Part shown: piece after piece, positions 36,023-44,749 of the stretch
Layout of the letters: each line of letters opens with the position of its first letter
How positions within the stretch are numbered: the stretch's first letter is position 1
Source of the DNA: CAZMNY01 sp964635375
GTDB taxonomy: Bacteria; Planctomycetota; Planctomycetia; Pirellulales; Pirellulaceae
Reading direction: 5' to 3'
NCBI GenBank assembly: GCA_964635375.1
Contig: CAZWOU010000003.1
Coordinates: forward strand, 50,649 to 114,648
Length of the DNA: 64,000 nt
Program-made: the position numbers and the translations under genes
Notes under the pieces: generated by a model
Seen by the model: the letters and a program-made list of their open reading frames with translations, nothing else
Database searches by the model: none
Told to the model about the DNA's origin: nothing

Positions 36023-36852
36023 CAACGCGAGAAATTCCTGCTGTCGCCCAACTCGTTCATAAGCTCTGCGGTGTTGCGCTGGACGAGACGAAAGGCTACC
36101 TGATTGATAGCCGGTTGGGCGGCCTTGTCGGGGAGGCAGGCTGCGCGAGCTTCAGCGACCTCTGCGAAAAGGCGCACGGAAACAAATCGTTAGAGCTGAA
36201 CATCATCGACGCCATCACCACCCAGGAGACACTCTTCTTCCGGGACGAATCGCCTTTCGAGGCGCTCAAACACAAAGCGATCCCCGAAGCGATTGACGCG
36301 AGGGCCAGCACGCCCTTTCCTAAGCGACTTCGCATCTGGTCGGCCGCCGCCAGTACTGGGCAGGAGGCGTACAGCATCGCGATGACGCTGAGTGAATTGC
36401 TGCCGGACATCCAATCGCGGGACGTCGATATCCTTGCGACCGACATCAGCGACTCGGCAATTATGCAAGCCAGCCTGGGGCGCCATGCCAAGCATGAAGT
36501 ACAGCGAGGCATGACTTCGCAAATGCTCTCCAAGTACTTCCAACAAGAAGCGGATGGATGGAGAGTCAAAGAAGCGCTCCGTAGCATGATTCGGTTTGAC
36601 CGCAGAAACCTGCTCCAGCCAATGACCGGGTTAGGGCCGTTCGACATTATTTTCTGCCGCAATGTGGCTATCTACTTCAATGAAGACGTGAAACGAGACC
36701 TGTTCAACCGCCTGTCCGAGCGACTGACTCCGGATGGTTATTTGTTCGTCGGTTCGTCCGAGTCGTTGGCCAACCTGGACCCGCGGTTCATTCCACAACA
36801 CCACTGCCGGAGCATCTTCTACCAACCCAACCGGCAGTCAGTCATGTCCTGA
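36013..36852 (+). CDS. cheR: CheR chemoreceptor methyltransferase
   Basis: 279 residues, full family length. The N-terminal helical domain includes ETKGYLIDSRLGGLVGEAG and ITTQETLFFRDESPFEAL (the conserved T-x-E-T-x-F-F-R motif). The SAM-binding domain has LRIWSAAASTGQEAYSIAMT, with STGQEAYS in place of the more common STGEEPYS, then DILATDISDSAIMQA and PFDIIFCRNVAIYFNED. It methylates receptor glutamates with S-adenosylmethionine, opposing CheB. It is the last gene of the chemotaxis operon, converging with a hypothetical gene 37 bp on. Confidence 0.94.
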   Translation: MQITTREIPAVAQLVHKLCGVALDETKGYLIDSRLGGLVGEAGCASFSDLCEKAHGNKSLELNIIDAITTQETLFFRDESPFEALKHKAIPEAIDARASTPFPKRLRIWSAAASTGQEAYSIAMTLSELLPDIQSRDVDILATDISDSAIMQASLGRHAKHEVQRGMTSQMLSKYFQQEADGWRVKEALRSMIRFDRRNLLQPMTGLGPFDIIFCRNVAIYFNEDVKRDLFNRLSERLTPDGYLFVGSSESLANLDPRFIPQHHCRSIFYQPNRQSVMS

Positions 36853-36889
36853 ACCGATTGCGCCTCAAAGCCGTTCTTCCGAGGCCAAG

Positions 36890-37417
36890 CTACGCTTCGC
36901 TATCTCCATCTTTCGCGAGCCTATCTTCATCCTCCGCGCCCACGTCCTTCGCCGAGAAATCCGCCTCTTGTTTCCGTTTCTTCAGACTCATTTCTTGAAG
37001 CGACAGGGCGGCTCTTCGAAACAAGCTTTGAACGGGAACGATCCTGTTACGGACAACATTGTGTTTGGCCTTGGCATCGTTCAGTCTTCTGGCCGCCCGA
37101 TCCGATCGCAGCTTGAGCTCGCTTTGTCGAGCTTGAGACTCCCAGCGGTGTGCGACGCTATCAAACCGCGTTGACGCCGATTGGGTTAGCTTAATCGCTT
37201 CGTCCAAATCGCCATCGAGCATTCGGATTGCCATACCGATCTGTTGCGCGATGTCTGTCACGGGGATATTCACAGACGATAACGCCCCTCCTGAGTTCAT
37301 GGACCACACAAAGAAATGTGTCGCGTGAACCTCTCTAAGCAACGCCGACAAAGCAGCGCGATCGAGTGGACTGGTGTCGTCACCGCCTCCACTGGGTCGC
37401 TTGTCCGAGGAGTTCAT
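36890..37417 (-). CDS. Hypothetical helical protein
   Basis: 175 residues from the ATG at 37417, preceded by the purine-rich GAAAGAAGA; the frame is open further upstream but with low-quality sequence. There is no signal peptide or membrane segment. The middle is mixed (HATHFFVWSMNSGGALSSVN), followed by a long, strongly charged helical stretch (about 85-150, ARQSELKLRSDRAARRLNDA) likely to form a coiled coil, and an acidic tail. It converges with cheR. I do not recognise a family; a structural or regulatory role is only a guess. Confidence 0.5.
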   Translation of the reverse strand: MNSSDKRPSGGGDDTSPLDRAALSALLREVHATHFFVWSMNSGGALSSVNIPVTDIAQQIGMAIRMLDGDLDEAIKLTQSASTRFDSVAHRWESQARQSELKLRSDRAARRLNDAKAKHNVVRNRIVPVQSLFRRAALSLQEMSLKKRKQEADFSAKDVGAEDEDRLAKDGDSEA

Positions 37418-37904
37418 GATCTTCTTTCGGCTTCTCAGCGTCAGACGATTCTCAACCGTCCTTCGCGCGCTGCAGAGACAAGCTGGCGCCGGCCACAGAC
37501 TTGAACTCATCCGCTCGCGGCAGACAGGAGAGACGGGGACTTCAACGACGCCGTTCATCCTACGGCTTGGAGGTCTCCTCCACAATCTAGCCAGCTTGTA
37601 GCCCTCTATTCCTGTCTAAGCGGTTGATCAGCAAGCTGCGGCAGGCGGAACCGTTTCGGGCCAACACCATGGCTGTTCACAGAATACTGATTCTAGTCAG
37701 TGATTCTGCTATGCTACCTGCTTGGTCTTGACCGGCCCGTCCAGCCCGCGCATAGACCACCTTCCACATGCGGTGGGAGCAGACCCGCGTTTGGCCGTGG
37801 AAAAAGCTGCTCCTGCACACGTTCAATACCTCGTGCATTCTTCGCCTCACTCAACCCTCGCCTTCTTCCACCCCCGGAGCCATCCCGTGCAACAGACGAC
37901 TGCT
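37418..37904. other. Intergenic region upstream of the PQQ propeller gene
   Basis: 487 bases without a supportable gene. TGATTCT is repeated at 37688 and 37701 and is followed by TATGCT (about 37709), a possible -10 box for the gene at 37905. No RNA gene was seen. Confidence 0.35.
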
Positions 37905-39147
37905 ATGACCTTTCTGCTCGTTCTGAGTTTCGCCGTCGCACCACTACAATCCGCCGAGAACTGGCAGCAATTCCGCGGACCCAACGGACGTGGAATCACG
38001 GATGCGAAACAACTGCCGCTCAAGTGGGACTCCGAGACCAACGTCGCTTGGCGAACGGAACTTGAAGGGGGTGGCTGGTCGTCTCCGGTCGTCAAGAACG
38101 GCCGCGTCTACTTGACCAGCGCCGTAGTTGTCGATGAACAGTCAAAAGACCGCAGCCTCACCGTGTTGATGTTGAACGCCAAGAGCGGGGAAGTGCTTAA
38201 GAGTGTCGAGCTGTTCAAGCAGGATGGAGGCAAAGCTGCCAAGATTCACACGAAGAACAGTCACGCCAGTCCGACGCCGCTGCTGCACGACGACGCGGTC
38301 TATATCCACTTCGGCCATCAGGGCACGGCCGCACTCGACCTGGATTTGAACGTCAAGTGGCGAAAGCGGTTCAATTACAAACCGGTGCACGGCAACGGCG
38401 GAAGTCCCATCATCGTTGACGGCAAACTGATCTTCNNNNNNNNNNAGTTGCGACGGCGCCAGCGACCCGTTTATTGTCGCCTTAAACGTCAACGATGGAT
38501 CCGAAGTATGGAAGACACTGCGCAAGTCAGACGCTACACGCAAGTTCTCTTTTACAACAGCTCAGGCAATCGAAGTAAATGGCGCGACGCAGATCATCTC
38601 ACCCGGAAGCAACGTGGTCTACAGTCTCGATGCGGCGACAGGTAAGACAATTTGGCAAGTCAGGTACGACGGGTACTCGTTGATTCCTCGCCCCATTTTC
38701 CACAACGGTCTGGTTTATGTGTGCACGGGCTACAACACCCCCACACTGATCGCGATTCGCCCCGATGGAACTGGCGATGTGACCGACACCCACGTCGAAT
38801 GGACCGTAAAGTCGGCTGTGCCGCATACCGCATCGCTGATTCTAGACGGCGAGGAATTGTACATGGTCTCTGATCGGGGAATCGCCAGTTGCCTTGACGC
38901 GAAAACCGGCGAGGGCGTTTGGAAGGAACGGCTCGGCGGCGGTTTCTCGTCATCGCCTTTGATGAGCGCCGGGCGAATCTATTTCCAGAATGAAAAAGGA
39001 AAAACAACCGTGATTCGCCCCGGCCGCAAATTCGACCGCCTCGCCACCAATGAACTAGGCGAACGCACTCTCGCCTCTTATGCCGCGATCGACGGGGCCC
39101 TATTTATTCGTTCCGCCAAGGCGCTTTACCGAATCGAAGATCGGTAA
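37905..39147 (+). CDS. Exported PQQ-like beta-propeller protein, interrupted by a scaffold gap
   Basis: About 410 residues once the ten N are removed. The ATG at 37905 begins a signal peptide (TFLLVLSFAVAPLQSAEN); a GTG six codons earlier is possible. NWQQFRGPNGRGITDAKQLP is the standard opening of planctomycete BamB-like propellers, followed by blades such as WRTELEGGGWSSPVVKNGRV and VYSLDAATGKTIWQVRYDG. Left of the gap the frame ends GGSPIIVDGKLIF; right of it the same gene continues SCDGASDPFIVALNVNDG. These join in frame if the gap has zero length. Probably a periplasmic protein; catalytic quinoprotein residues are not evident. The gene converges with the acyl-CoA synthetase. Confidence 0.85.
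38436..38445. other. Scaffold gap (ten N)
   Basis: Placeholder inside the propeller gene. Reading frame and family pattern across it suggest the contigs abut, so no base need be missing. Confidence 0.95.
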
Positions 39148-39166
39148 TGGGCGGCTTTGACGCCCA
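39148..39166. terminator. Hairpin between convergent genes
   Basis: TGGGCG and CGCCCA form a perfect 6-bp stem with a 7-nt loop directly after the propeller stop codon, in a 51-bp space between convergent genes. There is no T-tract, so termination strength is uncertain. Confidence 0.4.
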
Positions 39167-39198
39167 GTTGCATTCACACGGCCAGCTTGCGATGGGCG

Positions 39199-40878
39199 TT
39201 AAGCAGTCTCCTCGTCCGCCGCCTCGTGGAGGTCGAGTTTTCCAATCGCCCATTCGCGCAGTTTGAATTTCTGAATCTTCCCGGTCACCGTCATGGGGAA
39301 TTCATTGAGGAATTCGACATAGTGCGGGACCTTGAAGTGGGCCAGGGTCTGCCGACAGAACGCCTTCACCTCCTCTTCGCACAACGTCGCATCGCCGCAT
39401 TTCCTTATACATGCCAAGACCTGCTCGCCAAACTTCTGGTCGGGAACGCCGACGACTTGAACTTCCTCGACGCTCGGATGTTCATACAGCCGTTCTTCAA
39501 TCTCGCGTGGTGAGATATTTTCGCCGCCTCGGATAATAAGATCCTTGAGACGGCCAGTGATGCGATAACAACCATCTTCGGTTCGACTGGCCAAGTCGCC
39601 GCTGTGCAACCAACCGTCTCCATCGATCGCTCGCGCTGTTGCCTCGGGATTGTTGTAGTAGCCTTGCATGACGACGTGGCCGCGAGCGCAAAGTTCACCC
39701 GACTGATCATCGCCCAAGACAACTCCCGTTTCCGGATCGACAATCTGGACTTCGACGCCTGGAATCGGGCGGCCGATCGTGCCAACGCGAATCTCTATTG
39801 GATCGGTGGTGAGCGTCTGCGTTATCACCGGTGATGCCTCCGTCAGCCCGTAGGCGATGGTCATTTCTTCGGCGCCCATCTCACTGGTCACCCGCCGCAT
39901 CAATTCAATTGGACATGGACTGCCAGCCATGATTCCAGTTCGCAACGAGTCGCAATCAAACCCTGAGAATCGGTCGTGTTGAAGTTGCGCCAAGAACATT
40001 GTCGGAACGCCATACAGGGACGTGCAACGCTCGGACTCGATCGCCTCAAGCGTGCGGCTCGCATCAAAATGCTCGTTGGGCGAGACCATTGTTGCTCCGT
40101 GCACTACGGCGGCCAACGCCCCGAGAACACACCCAAAACAATGATAGAACGGCACAGGTACGCAAATGCGATCGTCTGTTGACAACCGCTGAATGGACCC
40201 AGTGTGCCATGCATTGAGCAGAATATTGCGGTGTGTCAGCGTGGCGCCTTTGGGGAACCCGGTGGTTCCCGAGGTGTACTGAATATTGATCGCCTCATCC
40301 GGTGAAAGCTGATCCTCGCGGCATTTCAGCTGATCGTCCGAAACACATTCTCCTCGCCGCAATAGATCACCCCAGCCCATCAAGCCGCCAGCGTTTGCCG
40401 TCGATAGCGAGAGCGCGTATTTGAGGTGAGGAAACCGACTCGAGCTAATTGAATCCGCGCCACAACGGGAGGCTTCAGGGCAAATATTCGCGAGGATCTT
40501 GAGGTAGTCGGCGCTGCGAAAACAATCGATAAGGGCCAAGACCTTGGCGTCTGACTGTTTTAGGACGTACTCTAATTCCGACTCATGATAGGCCGGGTTC
40601 ACCGTAACGAGCACCACGCCGACGCGAGCTGTGGCGAATTGGAGCAGCGTCCATTCGACATGGTTCGTCGACCAAATCGCGAGATGATCGCCGACCTCCA
40701 ACCCCAAGGCCAACAGACCCTTGGCGACCGCGTCAACTCGCTGGTTCAGTTCGGCGTAGGTGCAGCGGAAACCCGACTGCAAGAACACGAGCGCGTCTGT
40801 ATCCGGGAAGCGGCTCGCCGTCTCGGCCAGCACTTGTCCGATCGTCTTGCCAACGACAGGCGGTTCCATCGCGTTCAT
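39199..40878 (-). CDS. Acyl-CoA synthetase (AMP-forming), medium/long-chain type
   Basis: 559 residues, typical for the ANL superfamily. It has the AMP-binding motif INIQYTSGTTGFPKGATLTH, A5 motif MTIAYGLTEASPVITQ, LHSGDLASRTEDGCYRI, the hinge ITGRLKDLIIRGGENISPRE and the catalytic Lys in FPMTVTGKIQKFKLRE. The enzyme activates a carboxylic acid to its acyl-AMP and then acyl-CoA. It resembles the ACSF2-like group acting on medium- or long-chain fatty acids, but chain length cannot be read from the sequence. There is no signal peptide, so it is cytoplasmic. A 12-bp tandem repeat lies directly upstream of its start. Confidence 0.94.
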   Translation of the reverse strand: MNAMEPPVVGKTIGQVLAETASRFPDTDALVFLQSGFRCTYAELNQRVDAVAKGLLALGLEVGDHLAIWSTNHVEWTLLQFATARVGVVLVTVNPAYHESELEYVLKQSDAKVLALIDCFRSADYLKILANICPEASRCGADSISSSRFPHLKYALSLSTANAGGLMGWGDLLRRGECVSDDQLKCREDQLSPDEAINIQYTSGTTGFPKGATLTHRNILLNAWHTGSIQRLSTDDRICVPVPFYHCFGCVLGALAAVVHGATMVSPNEHFDASRTLEAIESERCTSLYGVPTMFLAQLQHDRFSGFDCDSLRTGIMAGSPCPIELMRRVTSEMGAEEMTIAYGLTEASPVITQTLTTDPIEIRVGTIGRPIPGVEVQIVDPETGVVLGDDQSGELCARGHVVMQGYYNNPEATARAIDGDGWLHSGDLASRTEDGCYRITGRLKDLIIRGGENISPREIEERLYEHPSVEEVQVVGVPDQKFGEQVLACIRKCGDATLCEEEVKAFCRQTLAHFKVPHYVEFLNEFPMTVTGKIQKFKLREWAIGKLDLHEAADEETA

Positions 40879-40890
40879 GCCTTACCGATA

Positions 40891-40949
40891 TTCCCCGCGC
40901 TAATTCCCGCGCTAATTCCCGCGAGAATTCCTGCGATAATTCCGGCCGG
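40891..40949. repeat. 12-bp tandem repeat upstream of the acyl-CoA synthetase
   Basis: The unit TTCCCGCGCTAA occurs about four and a half times (TTCCCCGCGCTAA, TTCCCGCGCTAA, TTCCCGCGAGAA, TTCCTGCGATAA, TTCCGG), beginning 12 bases before the start codon. It lies where the promoter or leader should be. Confidence 0.75.
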
Positions 40950-40994
40950 GTAGATTTCCGCCCCGAGCTTTACAGCCCAACCACTCAGCCCAGT

Positions 40995-42173
40995 TCAATC
41001 TCTCTTCTGCTGAAAGAAGTGGACGCCTTTCTTGTTGGAGGCGACGACGTCGAGCAGACCATCGCCATCCACATCAGCCAACTCGAACTGAGTTCCGGGC
41101 CCGCTGTTGTGGTCGAATTGCCGGCGAGTCCATTCAGGCTTGCCATCGACCACCTGGCGTTCGAACCAGAAAAAGACAGCCGGTTGGTCGCCGCCCGGAT
41201 CACGCCCCCCGTGAGCCCACCAGCGTTTTCCAGTCACGAAGTCTTTGATCCCATCGCCGTTGATATCGGCGTAGCAAACTCCGTGGGTCTGTGAGAAAGT
41301 CATGTCGATCTCATGAGTCTTCCACTCGCCGCTTTTCGTCTGCTCATGCCACCAGATGCCAAACGCGTGGGGGCTGCTGCTGAGCACGTCAGCGTCGCCG
41401 TCGCCATCGAGATCATCGACAAACATTTGGGCCGCCTTGCCGCCAAAGTTGGCCGCGTGAAACGTCCAAGGCCCCTTGCCCAGCGCCTTTGGCTGTTCCC
41501 ACCATCCTTGGGCGCACAGAATGTCAGCCCGTTTGTCGCCGTTGATGTCACCCAGGCCGAGACCGTGCGAGTACTTGCGAGTTCCGGGCGCCGCCTTCGC
41601 GGAGATCGCGTGAATCGTCCAAGGTTTGTAGGGATCCGCCGTCCGCTTGAAGTAAGCCATGCGGCGCTCAGGTCCGTCGGGCGATTTGGGATCAGGTGAA
41701 TAGGCGGCGATCAGTTCACGTTTGCCGTCGCCGTCCAGGTCCAAATAGGTGGGGCTCTCGTTGTTGGTCACAGGCGTCAACGTGTGCCGCTTCCACGGAC
41801 CACTCGCTTTGCCCGGATTTTGAAACCACCAAGTTGGCGTGCCTGGAAAATCGATCACCAGAATGTCGGTCCACCCATCGCCGTCGAGGTCGTCGGCAAA
41901 GGTGCAAAACGAGTTGCTGTATCCTTTGGGCTGATAGACAGGAGCTTTCTCCAGCACAGTGTGCATCTTCCAGTCAGGCGCTTCGTACCAAACGAAACCG
42001 GCAGCGATATCCTGCTGGCCGTCTCGATTGAAATCGCCAACCGCAACACCTTCGCTGCGGAAGACGGGATCAAGCTGCTTTCGCACGAAAGAGATCTTCT
42101 CCTCGGCGCTGCACACGCCAACGACGAGGCTGAGGAGAGTTGCTATGGCAAGGGATCGAGAGGTCAACGTCAT
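40995..42173 (-). CDS. Exported FG-GAP/VCBS repeat protein
   Basis: 392 residues with a signal peptide (SLAIATLLSLVVGVCSAEE). At least six repeats carry the calcium-type motif, e.g. GVAVGDFNRDGQQDIAAGFV, TFADDLDGDGWTDILVID, LGLGDINGDKRADILCA and VDDLDGDGDADVLSSSPHAF, and the last is FELADVDGDGLLDVVASNKK. This predicts a seven-bladed integrin-like propeller stabilised by calcium. Such proteins are abundant in planctomycetes; some bind polysaccharide or are fused to enzymes, but here there is no other domain. It is on the same strand as, and 145 bp downstream of, the carboxypeptidase gene. Confidence 0.88.
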   Translation of the reverse strand: MTLTSRSLAIATLLSLVVGVCSAEEKISFVRKQLDPVFRSEGVAVGDFNRDGQQDIAAGFVWYEAPDWKMHTVLEKAPVYQPKGYSNSFCTFADDLDGDGWTDILVIDFPGTPTWWFQNPGKASGPWKRHTLTPVTNNESPTYLDLDGDGKRELIAAYSPDPKSPDGPERRMAYFKRTADPYKPWTIHAISAKAAPGTRKYSHGLGLGDINGDKRADILCAQGWWEQPKALGKGPWTFHAANFGGKAAQMFVDDLDGDGDADVLSSSPHAFGIWWHEQTKSGEWKTHEIDMTFSQTHGVCYADINGDGIKDFVTGKRWWAHGGRDPGGDQPAVFFWFERQVVDGKPEWTRRQFDHNSGPGTQFELADVDGDGLLDVVASNKKGVHFFQQKRD

Positions 42174-42318
42174 ATCATTCGCTCAGTCGAAGGAGAAGGA
42201 AGATGCGAATCAGACTAACCGCAGCCGACGGGGACCGCAACGAGCCGAGTCGCAATTCGCTGAGGCCGATCCGATACCTCCCGTGCTGGCGGCCCTTCTA
42301 GCGAGTACGCGACGGACG

Positions 42319-43533
42319 CTACCGGGGCGGCTGTGGCGTCGTTCTCAGGTGACGGGAAATGGCCAGACCCAGTTGGCGCCCGACGGCCTGATAGCCTTTC
42401 TGGTTACTGTGGGGCGTGTTCCAAGCGGTTTCCAAGGTCACCGCAACAACATGCTCTCGCGTATGCTGGGAGACCCAGTTCTTGGATATCGACTGCCAGT
42501 TCGCGTCATATCCCGGACCCGACTCGTAGGTTTCACCTTGAAACTCAAGCGGCCCAGTCATGTCACGCCTGACGGCGGCCAGGAAGCGATCCAAATTCAA
42601 CTGCCCAACGGGCTCAAGCAAGTTGCGCGGCGTCAGATAGAAGTAAGGACGTCTTGCCGTAGCGCCCGGATTATGCAGGTCGACGAACAAGTGAAAATGA
42701 CCGGCCGCGTCCAGAGCTTGAATGCGAGCCTGCGCGGCCTCCACGGAACGCCAGTGGGGCTGCTTGAGCCAATCCCGATTGTGGTCGTGGGGGACCTGGT
42801 TCTTTCCGCCGGCGCCGATGGCCACGTTGTCCACATCCATGATCGGGACGACGAATATGTCAGCCCCGCGCCGCAGCCACTGACTCTCTTTCGATTCGGC
42901 GGTCAACCAATCGACGAGCCCTTTGCAAACCCAACTCGATCCCGATTCCCAAGCGTGTTGTCGAGCTTGAACCCAAATCCCAAACTTGGGTGACTTGCCA
43001 ATCTGAACATCTTTCATCGACCGCTTGAAGTGCAACGCCCAGACGGCACGGTTGCCTCGAGTCGTGCAGAGCTTGAACGCCATCACATGGTCGCGCTTTG
43101 CGGCACGATCAATCAGCGATTTGGCGGCCACCGGAGTAAACGGCGGCCCCCAGGCGACGTACATTGCGTTGGCCGTCGTTTCAATGCGGTAAGTGATGCG
43201 TTTGCCAGTTCGCCGACCGATCGCCGTTTGACGCCAGACCGAGCCATCCTCGCTGATCGCCGCCTGATTTGGCGTCGCCCAAGGCGCGTCGCCGACGATA
43301 ATCTGAAGCGATTCCCCCGGCTTGATTCCAGAGATTCGCACAAACCACCAGCACTCCCAGCCCTTTCCTTTGTGCTTAGTAGGCCGAAGGGCAATCGTCC
43401 GATGCTGCTGGTCGATCTGCTGGACGGCCCCACTTCCGCCGGGAAAATCGATCGATACGGAAAGCTCCGCTCGAGCAGCGTTGGCGAGCAGAGGAGCCAG
43501 AAACAGAACACCGAAGAGAAGCGTGTTGCGCAT
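42319..43533 (-). CDS. Exported M14-family carboxypeptidase, cytosolic-carboxypeptidase-like
   Basis: 404 residues. A signal peptide (LLFGVLFLAPLLANAARAEL) is followed by an N-terminal beta domain (WWFVRISGIKPGESLQIIV) as seen in the CCP/Nna1 branch of M14, and then the catalytic domain. Zinc ligands are visible in VQARQHAWESGSSWVCKG (His-x-x-Glu) and HLFVDLHNPG (His). Arg in DHNRDW could bind the substrate carboxylate, and the catalytic Glu lies in VAVTLETAWNTPHSNQKG. It should trim C-terminal residues from peptides in the periplasm or outside. The CCP-type architecture with an export signal is notable, since eukaryotic members act in the cytosol. Confidence 0.88.
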   Translation of the reverse strand: MRNTLLFGVLFLAPLLANAARAELSVSIDFPGGSGAVQQIDQQHRTIALRPTKHKGKGWECWWFVRISGIKPGESLQIIVGDAPWATPNQAAISEDGSVWRQTAIGRRTGKRITYRIETTANAMYVAWGPPFTPVAAKSLIDRAAKRDHVMAFKLCTTRGNRAVWALHFKRSMKDVQIGKSPKFGIWVQARQHAWESGSSWVCKGLVDWLTAESKESQWLRRGADIFVVPIMDVDNVAIGAGGKNQVPHDHNRDWLKQPHWRSVEAAQARIQALDAAGHFHLFVDLHNPGATARRPYFYLTPRNLLEPVGQLNLDRFLAAVRRDMTGPLEFQGETYESGPGYDANWQSISKNWVSQHTREHVVAVTLETAWNTPHSNQKGYQAVGRQLGLAISRHLRTTPQPPR

Positions 43534-43638
43534 TGCTGATCGAGTCCTTCGGCCATGCTCCTCTGGGGAGCAAATAAGTTAAGTCAGTCGCCAAGAAACC
43601 AGTTGGCCAGCATTATTGGCGACGATTTGCGGCCAAGT

Positions 43639-43673
43639 TTTGACGACCGTCAAACCGATTGTCTAGTATAGAC
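43639..43673 (+). promoter_or_regulatory. Two palindromes overlapping a candidate promoter
   Basis: TTTGACG-AC-CGTCAAA (43639-43654) and GTCTA-GTA-TAGAC (43661-43673) are both perfect inverted repeats. The first contains TTGACG (43640-43645) and the second TAGTAT (43664-43669), a -35/-10 pair with an 18-bp spacer facing the gene at 43841. The arrangement suggests an operator-covered promoter in the divergent region. Confidence 0.45.
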
Positions 43674-43840
43674 GAGTCAGCACTCCACGGGTCCAGCCCG
43701 CCGATTTCCCGTTCGCAGGGACAATTGACAGAAGAGAAAGTTAGAACGAGGCAGAGGAAATCGGCTTTGGATAACACCAGCGCAACAGGGGCGCTGCCGT
43801 CGACGTCTCCACAGACAGTCGACGATTGGAGTATGCAAAG

Positions 43841-44701
43841 ATGAGTAGTATTCTGTTCGCGCAAGTGCGCCAGTGGGCCGTTGTGCCCCTTCTTTTCGCT
43901 ACCGCCCTTGGCCTTGTTGCCGCAACCGCTGCTGCCAAGGGACCAGCGAAGACCTCGGCTCGCCCAGGCCATGAACCAATCGAGCTATTCGACGCTCTGG
44001 CGACCGGTAACATCAGCGCGACCGTGATCGCATCCGACTCAACTCGATTGACTGTGCAGATCCACAACGCCACGGATCGCCCCTTGGCCATCCGTCTGCC
44101 CGCCGCACTCGGCGCCCGGCCGATCTTGGCTCAATTCGGGCCGTTCCCCGGCGGCGGTCCAGGAAACGGTCCTGGAAATCGTCCTGGCAACAACTCCGGG
44201 GCCGGACAGGGACTCGGCTTCGGGATGCCTGGGGGAATGCCTGGCGGGATGCCTGGCGGGCTACCTGGCGCGGGCGGGCCGTTTGGCGGCGGCCCCGGCG
44301 GTTTCTTCAACGTGCTGCCCGGCAAGACGGTGAAGAAGCGATTCGACGCCGTCTGTCTTGACCACGGAATGCCCGACCCCAACAAGACAATGCGGTACGA
44401 ATTGGCCAAACTGACGGAACTGAATACTCAGCAAGACCTCGGTGCGCTGCTTGTCAGCCTCGCGTCGAAGCGAGTCTCACAAGAGACGGCTCAACTTGCG
44501 GCATGGAATCTGGCCAACAAGAGGACGTGGAGCGAACTGGCCGCGACGCCCTACATCTCCGCCACTGGCCGGCGCGGGCTTCGCTATTCGACTCGCGACA
44601 TTCAGGCGGCTAAGAACCTTGTCAAGCAATTGGTTCAATCGCGACCCAAGTCGAGCCAGCCTCCGGTGCGATCGCTGTCGGCATCGTATTCGAATGATTG
44701 A
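43841..44701 (+). CDS. Exported protein with Gly/Pro-rich linker
   Basis: 286 residues from the ATG at 43841 (a TTG at 43826 would add five). A signal peptide (VVPLLFATALGLVAATAAAK) is followed by a short beta domain (ISATVIASDSTRLTVQIHNA, about 50-90) and a long Gly/Pro/Met-rich linker (about 100-155, GGMPGGMPGGMPGGLPG). After PGKTVKKRFDAVCLDHGMPD comes an alpha-helical tail (TAQLAAWNLANKRTWSELAA). The family is unrecognised. The C-terminal half with a conserved-looking Cys and basic residues may bind a partner. It is divergent from the carboxypeptidase and preceded by a palindromic promoter. Confidence 0.75.
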   Translation: MSSILFAQVRQWAVVPLLFATALGLVAATAAAKGPAKTSARPGHEPIELFDALATGNISATVIASDSTRLTVQIHNATDRPLAIRLPAALGARPILAQFGPFPGGGPGNGPGNRPGNNSGAGQGLGFGMPGGMPGGMPGGLPGAGGPFGGGPGGFFNVLPGKTVKKRFDAVCLDHGMPDPNKTMRYELAKLTELNTQQDLGALLVSLASKRVSQETAQLAAWNLANKRTWSELAATPYISATGRRGLRYSTRDIQAAKNLVKQLVQSRPKSSQPPVRSLSASYSND

Positions 44702-44724
44702 CCGCGAATATTTTGAGGGAGGGG

Positions 44725-44744
44725 GGGCGAAATGAGTTTCGCCC
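44725..44744. terminator. Bidirectional terminator hairpin
   Basis: GGGCGAAA-TGAG-TTTCGCCC is a perfect 8-bp stem with a 4-nt loop between two convergent genes, 23 bases after one stop codon and 5 after the other. T-rich sequence flanks it only weakly. Confidence 0.65.
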
Positions 44745-44749
44745 GCCTT

